Translations under genes and position numbers: made by a program | NCBI GenBank assembly: GCA_026985975.1 | Contig: JALSPL010000210.1 | Span: 1-13,438, forward strand | Reading direction: 5' to 3' | DNA: 13,438 bases | Source: Anaerolineae bacterium | Lineage (GTDB): Bacteria > Chloroflexota > Anaerolineae > J102 | The notes under the pieces: generated by a model | The model's database searches: none | What the model was told of the DNA's origin: nothing | What the model saw: only the letters and a program-made list of their open reading frames with translations | Shown here: positions 7,377 through 13,430 of the stretch, one piece after another | Numbering within the stretch: position 1 is the stretch's first letter | Layout of the letters: every line of letters begins with the position of its first letter

Positions 7377-8694
7377 CACCCAACTCCTCTTTGAGCTCTT
7401 CTTCGGCAATGGCGACAGCGCGACGTTTTTTCCTGCGTTTATCGCTCCAGCGTTTGCGCGTATCCAGGCCAATATAAACCAGAAAACCGCCGACTACGCC
7501 GGGGATCAGCAGAAACTGGTAGATGGCATTGATGAAATAGAGGAGAGGCGTCTCCTCTCTGGTGGGGATGTAGTGGCTCAGCCAGGCGGCAGGAAAGCGG
7601 ATGTTGGCGTCTTCATGGCATTGTTGGCAGGTGCTTTGCAGGTTGGAGGGATAGATGCTGGAACGGGGATCGTCGGGGGGGAGGATGTTGTGGATGCCGT
7701 GACAGTCGAAGCAAGTGGCCTCGCTGGCCTGCCGCTGCGATCCAGACAGTCGGTAGAGATTGACGGAGCGGCCATGAAAATCGCTGAGATAGGTCTGGAA
7801 AACGTCAGTGGAAATGCCATATTTGCTCATTAGTTTCTTGTCGGCGTGGCAGCCGCCGCAAATGGCGATGCTGTCATCGCGGAAAGAGGGGTTGCGCGGG
7901 CCTCGCACCTGGTGAGCGCCGTGGCAATCCACGCAGGTGGGGGCATCCGAGTCGGAGCCTTCTTCCAATGCTGAGCCGTGGACGCTGAAACGGTAGGTGG
8001 TGTAAACCGAACGGTGGCATTCTCCGCAACTGCGAGAGATCTTGGCCCGAGGTTGATCTGGCGGCGTGGTGTCGTGGCTGCCATGACAATCCACGCACAC
8101 AGGGGCGTAGATGTTGCCAGCTTTCATCACCTTTACATGGGCGCTATCGGTGGCGGCTTTGAATTCTTCTTTGTGACAACTGCGGCAGGCGTCGTTGATG
8201 GCGAGGGTCATGTCACGGGCGTCTTCATAGGGCAGGTTGGTGATCAGCGCCTCGCCAGGCTTTTCCGGCTTGCCTCCTTCTTCGGGATGGCACACCACGC
8301 AATCGATCTGTTTGCCTCCGGCCTCGTGGGGATAGCTGGTTGTCTGAGGATGACAGGCGATGCACTCCAGGCCCGCCTCGCCATGCACCGAATTGTCGAA
8401 GCGCCCGCTATCCACATACAGGTCGATGATATCCCCGTTCCTGAAACGCCCGCGAAAGTTGTGATCGGTATGGCACATTCGACAGTTGGCGTCGGCGCTG
8501 ACTTCTCCCAGCGGGGTGGGCGTGGGAATAGGCAATGGGGTGGGATCAGCCTCAGCCTGCACAGTGCTTGCAGCCATCAGCATTAGCAGGGCAATCAGGA
8601 TGCAAGACAGGACCGCGAGCGCCTGTCGCGGGCCCGGACGCCATGCCCTCCCCCTGGCGTCATCCTGTGACGAGCGTTCTCCTTTCGCTATCAT
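7348..8694 (-). CDS. Membrane-anchored decahaem cytochrome c
   Basis: This 448-residue protein has an N-terminal signal/anchor (about residues 24-47), a Pro/Thr-rich linker, ten CXXCH motifs, a C-terminal transmembrane helix (about 385-409) and a strongly charged cytoplasmic tail (KRWSDKRRKKRR...). The motifs start at Cys71, 111, 132, 170, 200, 223, 254, 279, 328 and 356; several are followed by GxH (CHGSH, CHGAH, CHGIH). The haem domain should lie outside and be held by the C-terminal helix. This tail-anchored layout suits a partner of the cytochrome b encoded next. The start has an excellent SD (AGGAGG, 4 nt before ATG) and overlaps the pseudo-receiver stop by 4 bp (ATGA). The role as redox subunit of a quinol-linked complex is inferred from context. 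Confidence 0.92.
   Translation of the reverse strand: MIAKGERSSQDDARGRAWRPGPRQALAVLSCILIALLMLMAASTVQAEADPTPLPIPTPTPLGEVSADANCRMCHTDHNFRGRFRNGDIIDLYVDSGRFDNSVHGEAGLECIACHPQTTSYPHEAGGKQIDCVVCHPEEGGKPEKPGEALITNLPYEDARDMTLAINDACRSCHKEEFKAATDSAHVKVMKAGNIYAPVCVDCHGSHDTTPPDQPRAKISRSCGECHRSVYTTYRFSVHGSALEEGSDSDAPTCVDCHGAHQVRGPRNPSFRDDSIAICGGCHADKKLMSKYGISTDVFQTYLSDFHGRSVNLYRLSGSQRQASEATCFDCHGIHNILPPDDPRSSIYPSNLQSTCQQCHEDANIRFPAAWLSHYIPTREETPLLYFINAIYQFLLIPGVVGGFLVYIGLDTRKRWSDKRRKKRRAVAIAEEELKEELGDDQDFYQED
7384..7390 (-). promoter_or_regulatory. Ribosome binding site fixing the cytochrome b start
   Basis: AGAGGAG on the minus strand, 7 nt before the ATG at 7376 and inside the 3' end of the decahaem gene. 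It supports the internal start over the longer open frame beginning at 7472. Confidence 0.7.
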
Positions 8695-9152
8695 AGCGCC
8701 TCCTGGACGACATGATGAATCATATCACGGTAAGCGTCCACCAGGGCGTGACTTGCCATGGGACAAAGATAAAAGTCGCCACGTCCTAATGTGCGCACCG
8801 CATCGATCAATTCAGCGGAATCCCGCCATTCGCAGATGCACCCTCTGAGTCCCCAAGAGGCCAGATTGATAAAATAAGTGCGGACATGTTCCGGTGAGCA
8901 CTCCAGGGCCAGGGTGGTCAGGGTTGAATGAATCTCTCGCAGACGAAAAAGCATATCCATTTGAGGCTTTCCGCAACTGGCGGTATGAAAAACCAGAACG
9001 TCGGGTTTGAATTTCTCCGTCAGTCGAAGGACGTCGGCATTCGCGCCCACAGCGCCCACCACATGTATCGCATCGCACGCCGAAAGTTGTTCTTCGATCT
9101 CGGCGCGAGCGGCAGGAGAACTGCTGGCAATCAATACCGTAATATCAGACAT
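8691..9152 (-). CDS. Degenerate receiver-like protein, cysteine-rich, no output domain
   Basis: This 153-residue protein aligns along its whole length with the receiver half of the NarL-type regulator at 9611-10267 (compare PDVLVFHTASCG with PDVIVMDVQMPG). Every phosphorylation residue is replaced: the acidic pair by Ser10-Ser12, the phospho-Asp by His56, the switch Thr by Glu84 and the Lys by Glu108. The DNA-binding domain is absent. It has six cysteines (26, 60, 85, 105, 107, 130), whereas the neighbouring regulator has none. It is therefore a pseudo-receiver that cannot be phosphorylated in the usual way; thiol redox or metal sensing is a hypothesis. It heads the cytochrome operon and overlaps the decahaem gene by ATGA. 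The start is uncertain: the ATG at 9152 fits the domain but lacks an SD, and the frame is open to a GTG at 9251. Confidence 0.75.
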   Translation of the reverse strand: MSDITVLIASSSPAARAEIEEQLSACDAIHVVGAVGANADVLRLTEKFKPDVLVFHTASCGKPQMDMLFRLREIHSTLTTLALECSPEHVRTYFINLASWGLRGCICEWRDSAELIDAVRTLGRGDFYLCPMASHALVDAYRDMIHHVVQEAL

Positions 9153-9257
9153 CTTATGACAAGTTACACAATACTCGTAGACGCGGCTTTTCGGGCTCAA
9201 ACTTAAATTAAAGACCACATCTGGGTTGAAGCTGCCGTGCGTGAAAATCACGACACA

Positions 9258-9291
9258 GCCTGTGTGAATATCGTAACACTTTCACACAGGC
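9258..9291. promoter_or_regulatory. Perfect 11-bp inverted repeat, candidate operator or leader hairpin
   Basis: GCCTGTGTGAA (9258-9268) and TTCACACAGGC (9281-9291) are perfect reverse complements around a 12-nt spacer, about 105 bp before the pseudo-receiver ATG. The position suits an operator or an mRNA leader stem. TGTGA and TCACA are 14 bp apart, so it is not a normal CRP site. The downstream minus-strand sequence is only mildly T-rich, so a terminator for the regulator genes is possible but weaker. Confidence 0.5.
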
Positions 9292-9298
9292 AACTGAA

Positions 9299-9314
9299 TA
9301 AGGTGTTCACCTTA
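9299..9314. promoter_or_regulatory. Perfect 7-bp inverted repeat TAAGGTG-TT-CACCTTA
   Basis: A compact 16-bp dyad lies 7 bp from the larger inverted repeat at 9258-9291. Its short spacer resembles a dimeric regulator site more than an RNA hairpin. The binding protein is unknown; the adjacent NarL-type regulator is a candidate, but I see no classical NarL heptamer. Confidence 0.4.
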
Positions 9315-9454
9315 CACTAATGGAATTAATCCCCTATTCATCTAACCACTGTAATTCCCCGGTTTTTTTCTCCATTTTCGGCCCGTTTCAACAGTGTTCA
9401 GTAGCGGCGATACATTGCATTTGAGTAAGGCGCTTTAGCGTCTTTCAGCTATGA

Positions 9455-9477
9455 GCCTGGGCCTATCAGCCCCAGGC
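9455..9477 (-). terminator. Hairpin after the response regulator, possible terminator
   Basis: GCCTGGG and CCCAGGC form a 7-bp GC-rich stem with a 9-nt loop about 134 bp after the regulator stop. No T-run follows on the minus strand, so intrinsic termination is uncertain. Confidence 0.3.
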
Positions 9478-9610
9478 GGAGGCGGCAGACGTTAACCTCC
9501 AACTGAAATAGGACGCACCCAAATCAATATGCCCGTCTCATTTTGAATGCGCCCTTTTGAATGGCCTCCCCTTTTTCAACCGGCGTCAAGCGCAGGTCAC
9601 ACGCCGACCA

Positions 9611-10267
9611 TCAATCGCTATAAGGATCGATCAGACGTCGCCGCACCGCGTAATGAACTATTTCCGCGACATTGTGTATGTCAAGTTTGTTCATCATGCG
9701 CGTACGGTGAACATCCACTGTTTTGGGACTGATGAAAAGGATGTCGGCAATCTCACTATTTGTATAGCCCTGGGCCACCAAAACAAGCACTTCCCGCTCG
9801 CGAGGCGTCAGCAGACGATCAGGATCTGAAGCCTCCTCGCCAGCCATCAGAGCATCCAGCACCAGTTTGGCAATTGGCGGATATAGATAGGAATTTCCTT
9901 CATAAACTGCATGAATGCCTTTGACGAAATCGGTATCGGCTGCCTGTTTGAGGACATAACCCCGGGCGCCGGCCTCCAACAATGGCAACACATACTCTTT
10001 GTGGCCATATTGCGTCAGCATGAGAATCCTCGCATCGGGATATTCTTCCATAATGTAACGGGTTGCAATCAACCCATTCATGCCGGGCATCTGCACATCC
10101 ATGACAATGACATCAGGAGCCAATTCCCTCACCATGCGTATGGCTTCCTCGCCATCAGACGCTTCTCCCACTACTTCGATATCATCATATGTTGCCAACA
10201 ATGACCGGAGCCCCGCCCGCAGGATAGCATGGTCATCCACAAGCAGCACACTAATTTTTTTCGCCAT
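9611..10267 (-). CDS. NarL/FixJ-family response regulator
   Basis: This 218-residue two-domain regulator has an N-terminal receiver (about residues 4-120) with the complete phosphorylation set: Asp11-Asp12, phospho-Asp57 (VMDVQMPG), Thr85 and Lys107. A LuxR-type helix-turn-helix occupies about residues 150-213 (LTPREREVLVLVAQG, NSEIADILFISPKTVDVH). It should bind DNA as a dimer after phosphorylation by the kinase encoded just before it. The ATG has a GAGG 5 nt upstream and overlaps the kinase gene by 17 bp. Its gene lies directly before the cytochrome operon, which is its most likely target; that link is inferred from position. Length and residues are normal for the family, unlike the pseudo-receiver downstream. 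Confidence 0.95.
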   Translation of the reverse strand: MAKKISVLLVDDHAILRAGLRSLLATYDDIEVVGEASDGEEAIRMVRELAPDVIVMDVQMPGMNGLIATRYIMEEYPDARILMLTQYGHKEYVLPLLEAGARGYVLKQAADTDFVKGIHAVYEGNSYLYPPIAKLVLDALMAGEEASDPDRLLTPREREVLVLVAQGYTNSEIADILFISPKTVDVHRTRMMNKLDIHNVAEIVHYAVRRRLIDPYSD

Positions 10268-12113
10268 TTTGCCTCACAGAATTCAAACTGTAGGGAATCT
10301 CAACCACCAACCGCGCGCCCTCGCCCGGAGCCGACTGGACATACAACGCGCCATTCAACAGCGAAACGCGCTCCCTCATCCCCAACAATCCGTAATGCTC
10401 GGTAGCCTCAGCAAAGGCCGTTTGCACATCAAACCCACGCCCATCATCCTGGATCACAATCCGCAATTGTTCTTCCTGCCAGTGGATTTGAATCAACGCC
10501 TTGCTGGCCTGAGCATGTTGAAGGATGTTATTGATAGCCTCTTGAATGACACGATAGATGCTGGCCTGGGCATAGGAGGATAATTCGCGCGGCGTCCCCG
10601 TCACCTTTATCCGCACCGAAACGCCATGAGGCGCCAATCGCGCGTCGGCATACCATTCCACTGCGGGCACCAACCCATACGCATCCAGCAACCCCGGGCG
10701 CAGATCCATCACGATGCGATTGACGCCCTCTAGCGTGTCGACGGCGTGGGTGCGCAGCAACTGCAACTGCGCCAGTATATCCTCATCATCCACCAATCGG
10801 GTAAGCGCTCCCAGGCGCACAATGAGATTCGCCAAACCCTGGCTTGTCTCGTCGTGCAATTCACGCGAAACGCGCCGCCTCTCCTCTTCCTGCGACGAAA
10901 TAAGCTGAGCAAGAAGATGCTCTCGCGCCCGGCATACATCATCCAGCGCCCGAGAGGTCTCCTGCACACGCGATTCAAGATCCTTGCTGAGAGAACGCTC
11001 GCGTTCCAACAAATCTTTGATGCGCGAGCGCATCATTTCGAAACCGATGCCCAATTCATAGACCTCGGCGACCCCTGACGGTTCAAGCGGTTCATCCAAC
11101 TCGCCTGCAGCAATTCGTTGCGTCGAACGAACCAAAGATTGCAGCGGACGAAATATCTCGACAATATGAAATTGGACCAAAAGCAGAACTAACCCAATGA
11201 TAATGACGCCAAATACTGCCCCCCAGCGTATGGTTTGCCAAAGCGTGGCGTCGACAATATCGGCGTCCTTGACTAAGACGATGGCGTAAGCATTTGCGTG
11301 CGTTGTCGCCAGCGGCGCCGCCAGCAAGCGATAGCTCGAATCATCAGAACGTATTGTGAACGGGCGTAAGCCGTCGTCGGTCTCACCCGCAATAGCCCGT
11401 TTGAGCGAAGCGGAAAGGATATTGGGCGTCTCACCGGAATGAGATGCGGCCTGGACATCACCATCCGTCAGGATCACCATTGCATTCAGACCACTGGCCA
11501 ATTGCTCAAGAAAAGCTGCATCCACATCTCGTACAATGAGAAAAACCGCATCGATTCCGCCATCCGGCTTGATATGCGGCGCCACGGACATCAACCATAT
11601 TTTCCCATCGAGCGTCACCAGCTCGGCTACAGACTGACCGTTAAACCCCATCTTCACCAAATCCAGCCCCCAGACCGTTTGATCGTCCAGGGGAGGCGCT
11701 GCAGACGAAGTAAAGGTTTTTGATGATTCTGTGAGCAAATAAACGCCATCGGCATCATGCGTGCTCTGATAAAGCGTCATCAGGCGACGCAGTTGGACAT
11801 CGTCATGTGAGGACAACATATCCTCGAAGGCGTCGAACTCGGCCAGCAATTTCGCTTCGTCGCGCAGATAATATCCCTCTTCCACAAACCAACTGCGGAA
11901 CGCCAACGTCTGATGATAAAGTTCGCCATCCAGGTAATGCTGCACTCGCTGCATGGACATGATGCTGAGCGGAACAAGAAAAAGTATCAGCAACAGAACC
12001 AACAGCAGCAAAATAAGCAACTGTTTGATGGGCGTGCTCAGGCGCCGCCAGAAAGAAATCGACACGCTAAAATTATCTCCGTAACAAAATGCCTTCGCCA
12101 TATTAGCGAGCAT
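10251..12113 (-). CDS. NarX/DegS-type sensor histidine kinase
   Basis: A membrane sensor kinase of up to 620 residues. Transmembrane helices lie at about residues 32-52 and 298-320 and enclose a 245-residue extracytoplasmic sensor region, probably Cache/CHASE-like. A HAMP segment (about 318-370) and a coiled linker follow. The HisKA_3 dimerisation helix has phospho-His420 (SRELHDE), and the ATPase domain has its N-box (EAINNILQH), DDGRG (556-560) and GLLGM (575-579). It should phosphorylate the regulator whose gene overlaps its end. The ligand is unknown; no nitrate-binding P-box is evident to me. The start is uncertain: the ATG at 12113 has no SD, while a GTG at 12065 has GGAG 11 nt upstream and directly precedes the first helix, giving 604 residues. 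Confidence 0.93.
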   Translation of the reverse strand: MLANMAKAFCYGDNFSVSISFWRRLSTPIKQLLILLLLVLLLILFLVPLSIMSMQRVQHYLDGELYHQTLAFRSWFVEEGYYLRDEAKLLAEFDAFEDMLSSHDDVQLRRLMTLYQSTHDADGVYLLTESSKTFTSSAAPPLDDQTVWGLDLVKMGFNGQSVAELVTLDGKIWLMSVAPHIKPDGGIDAVFLIVRDVDAAFLEQLASGLNAMVILTDGDVQAASHSGETPNILSASLKRAIAGETDDGLRPFTIRSDDSSYRLLAAPLATTHANAYAIVLVKDADIVDATLWQTIRWGAVFGVIIIGLVLLLVQFHIVEIFRPLQSLVRSTQRIAAGELDEPLEPSGVAEVYELGIGFEMMRSRIKDLLERERSLSKDLESRVQETSRALDDVCRAREHLLAQLISSQEEERRRVSRELHDETSQGLANLIVRLGALTRLVDDEDILAQLQLLRTHAVDTLEGVNRIVMDLRPGLLDAYGLVPAVEWYADARLAPHGVSVRIKVTGTPRELSSYAQASIYRVIQEAINNILQHAQASKALIQIHWQEEQLRIVIQDDGRGFDVQTAFAEATEHYGLLGMRERVSLLNGALYVQSAPGEGARLVVEIPYSLNSVRQNGEKN

Positions 12114-12404
12114 TTGTACAAGAAGAAGATGGTATACTCTGATCTTCGGTTAAAGATAAGGGAATTCATCTTACAGAATAAGTTAATTATACCATTCACC
12201 ACTTCAATCGACCAGTTGCCAGGTGAAGTCAACGCAAGCAAAGGACAGTCTAGCAGATTATCATATAATGAATATATTACTTTCTAATGCACTTATCATT
12301 AAAGTATCATAGAATTTTTGCCGAATTAGAAGTAATTTAGTGTATCATATAGACCAGCCATCGCAATCCACACACTCATGTAACCTTATTCGACTGGAGG
12401 CGGT
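12114..12404. other. AT-rich divergent intergenic region with TATCAT repeats
   Basis: 291 bp between the divergent kinase and ArsR genes, much richer in A+T than its surroundings. It must carry both promoters. TATCAT occurs four times on the plus strand (within 12258-12264, 12293-12299, 12304-12310 and 12342-12348). A perfect TATAAT lies at 12264-12269. The last TATCAT could be a -10 for the ArsR gene with TTGCCG (12318-12323) as a weak -35, at a long 19-bp spacing. On the minus strand TATACC with TTATCT 17 bp upstream is a weak kinase promoter candidate. ATGGTATA (12129-12136) and TATACCAT (12188-12195) form a wide inverted repeat. Confidence 0.4.
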
Positions 12405-12731
12405 ATGAACATCCGAGACCGGGAGATTTATCAGATCCACGCAGAAATATGTCAGGCGCTGACCCATGCAACGCGTCTCGAGATCATCGATCATCTGCGG
12501 GCGCATGAAAAAACAGTCGGCGCACTGGCGCTTGAAATGGCAATGCCATCATCCACTATTTCACGTCACCTTCGTCTGATGCGGGAAAAAGGCGTGGTGC
12601 AGGCCAGGCGCGACGGGCCTAACGTGTATTATCAGTTGAATAATGAAAAGATTGTCCAAGCCTATGATCTCATCCATCAGTTTGTCTTAGAACAGTATAG
12701 CACTCAATCGAACCAGTTCTCGACAAGTTAG
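12405..12731 (+). CDS. ArsR-family winged-helix transcriptional regulator
   Basis: This 108-residue protein has the size and layout of ArsR/SmtB repressors: ALTHATRLEIIDHLRAHEKT at the start of the winged helix, then the recognition helix PSSTISRHLRLMREKGVVQA and the wing ARRDGPNVYYQLN. The ATG has GGAGG 5 nt upstream. The usual metal-binding ELCVC motif is absent (EKTVGALALEM instead) and the only cysteine is Cys16, so arsenic-type sensing or a two-Cys sulfur switch like BigR/SqrR cannot be assigned from sequence. It lies 42 bp before the rhodanese gene in the same direction and probably controls that unit and perhaps itself. The signal sensed is unknown. Confidence 0.9.
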   Translation: MNIRDREIYQIHAEICQALTHATRLEIIDHLRAHEKTVGALALEMAMPSSTISRHLRLMREKGVVQARRDGPNVYYQLNNEKIVQAYDLIHQFVLEQYSTQSNQFSTS

Positions 12732-12773
12732 AAAAATGAACGAGCCCCAGTCGCACACTCAAAGAGGTGACTT

Positions 12774-13292
12774 ATGTCGAAAAGATATAAAAAGAAACGC
12801 ACTGCCAACCAGGGCAGACGCATCGCCGTTCTGGCCATCATCGGCGGCCTGGTGTTGCTATTGATTGCTGGCGGCATCGCAATGTATAGCGGCAATCGCC
12901 CGCCCGCGCCATCCACCCCTATCGTCAGCCAGAGCTTCGATGCGCCCAATGAGCAGGACATTCCCTATCCTGACGTCCTGCGCATTAGTCTCACAGAAGC
13001 CAAGGAAAAGTATGATGCCGGCACAGCCATTTTTGTAGATGTGCGCAGTCTGGAAGAATATCAGGCCCGCCACATTCCCAATGCCATTTCACTGCCGGCC
13101 GAAGAGCTGGCCGCCCGCCATAGTGAATTGCCCCGGGAAGCAGAGATCATCACCTATTGCACCTGACCGAATGAAGAATCAAGCGCCCGTGCGGCGCAAA
13201 TCCTGTTGGATCTCGGTTATATAAATGTCAAAGCCCTGCTAGGCGGCCTTATCGCCTGGTCAGATGCAGGCTTTCCTTACATCAACAGTTGA
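12774..13292 (+). CDS. Membrane-anchored rhodanese-like protein with in-frame TGA, candidate selenoprotein
   Basis: GAGGTGA lies 4 nt before the ATG. The 172-residue product would have a basic N-terminus, one transmembrane anchor (about residues 17-38) and an outward-facing rhodanese domain (about 70-168) with FVDVR, EYQARHIPNAISLP and C-terminal LLGGLIAWSDAGFP. Conventional translation stops at TGA (13164-13166, codon 131), giving 130 residues. The frame then continues without another stop through PNEESSARAAQILLDLGY to a TGA at 13290-13292. From family knowledge this active-site loop normally reads YCxCPNExxSAR, so the TGA replaces the second cysteine two residues after catalytic Cys129. A hairpin with the right geometry for a bacterial SECIS follows. 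A nonsense mutation or sequencing error (TGC/TGT to TGA) is the main alternative. Role: sulfurtransferase or thiol/selenol redox, inferred. Confidence 0.75.
13167..13197 (+). promoter_or_regulatory. SECIS-like hairpin just after the in-frame TGA
   Basis: GCGCC (13183-13187) and GGCGC (13193-13197) make a perfect 5-bp GC stem with loop CGTGC. The loop begins 22 nt after the TGA and has G as its second base. Published descriptions of bacterial SECIS elements call for a short upper stem, a G in the first two loop positions and a loop some 16-37 nt after UGA; this fits. No lower stem extension is visible, so it is short, and chance occurrence in GC-rich DNA is possible. Confidence 0.45.
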
Positions 13293-13308
13293 AGCGGCCG
13301 ACGGAGAA

Positions 13309-13430
13309 TTCACGTCTGACTCGCGCAGCGCAAGACGTGAAGCGAGAGGTCTTTTCGCTTCACGTCTTCACGTTTCACAGGCTCGGCTGTCCGCAGCGAT
13401 AGGCTCGGCCCTTTCCGCCCTCGCTGACAG
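13309..13430. repeat. Cluster of short intergenic repeats
   Basis: TTCACGTCT occurs at 13309-13317 and again in the right arm of the hairpin (13360-13368), with a variant TTCACGTTT just after. AGGCTCGGC occurs twice (13379-13387 and 13401-13409). CAGCGA (13394-13399) can pair with TCGCTG (13421-13426). No coding frame is evident to the window end. Confidence 0.5.
13332..13368 (+). terminator. Perfect 14-bp hairpin after the rhodanese gene
   Basis: Arms at 13332-13345 (AAGACGTGAAGCGA) and 13355-13368 are exact reverse complements with a 9-nt loop, 40 bp after the last stop. No real T-tract follows, so it may end or stabilise the ArsR-rhodanese transcript or may be part of an intergenic repeat family. 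Confidence 0.45.

Larger units (their letters stand above)
9153..9610. other. Intergenic region upstream of the cytochrome operon
   Basis: 458 bp between the response regulator stop and the pseudo-receiver start; it must hold the operon's promoter unless transcription reads through from the kinase/regulator pair. It contains two strong inverted repeats (listed separately), a hairpin at 9455-9477, a 14-bp tandem repeat of TTTTGAATG (about 9541-9563) and an open stretch reading CVTCH just before the pseudo-receiver. I could not single out a convincing -35/-10 pair. Confidence 0.5.

Noticed and set aside
7377..7472. Extension of the cytochrome b frame to 7472
   Set aside because: It overlaps the decahaem coding sequence, and the ATG at 7376 has a clear SD.
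9261..9288. CRP/FNR-type binding site at TGTGTGAA...TTCACACA
   Set aside because: The half-sites TGTGA and TCACA are 14 bp apart instead of 6, and no FNR TTGAT-N4-ATCAA is present.
13164..13166. TGA read as an ordinary sense codon throughout the genome (altered genetic code)
   Set aside because: Several intact genes in the window end at TGA (NHL, TPR and pseudo-receiver genes), so a general reassignment is unlikely.
13309..13409. CRISPR-like array from repeated short motifs
   Set aside because: The repeats are only 9 bp long, few and irregularly spaced, with no spacers of even size.
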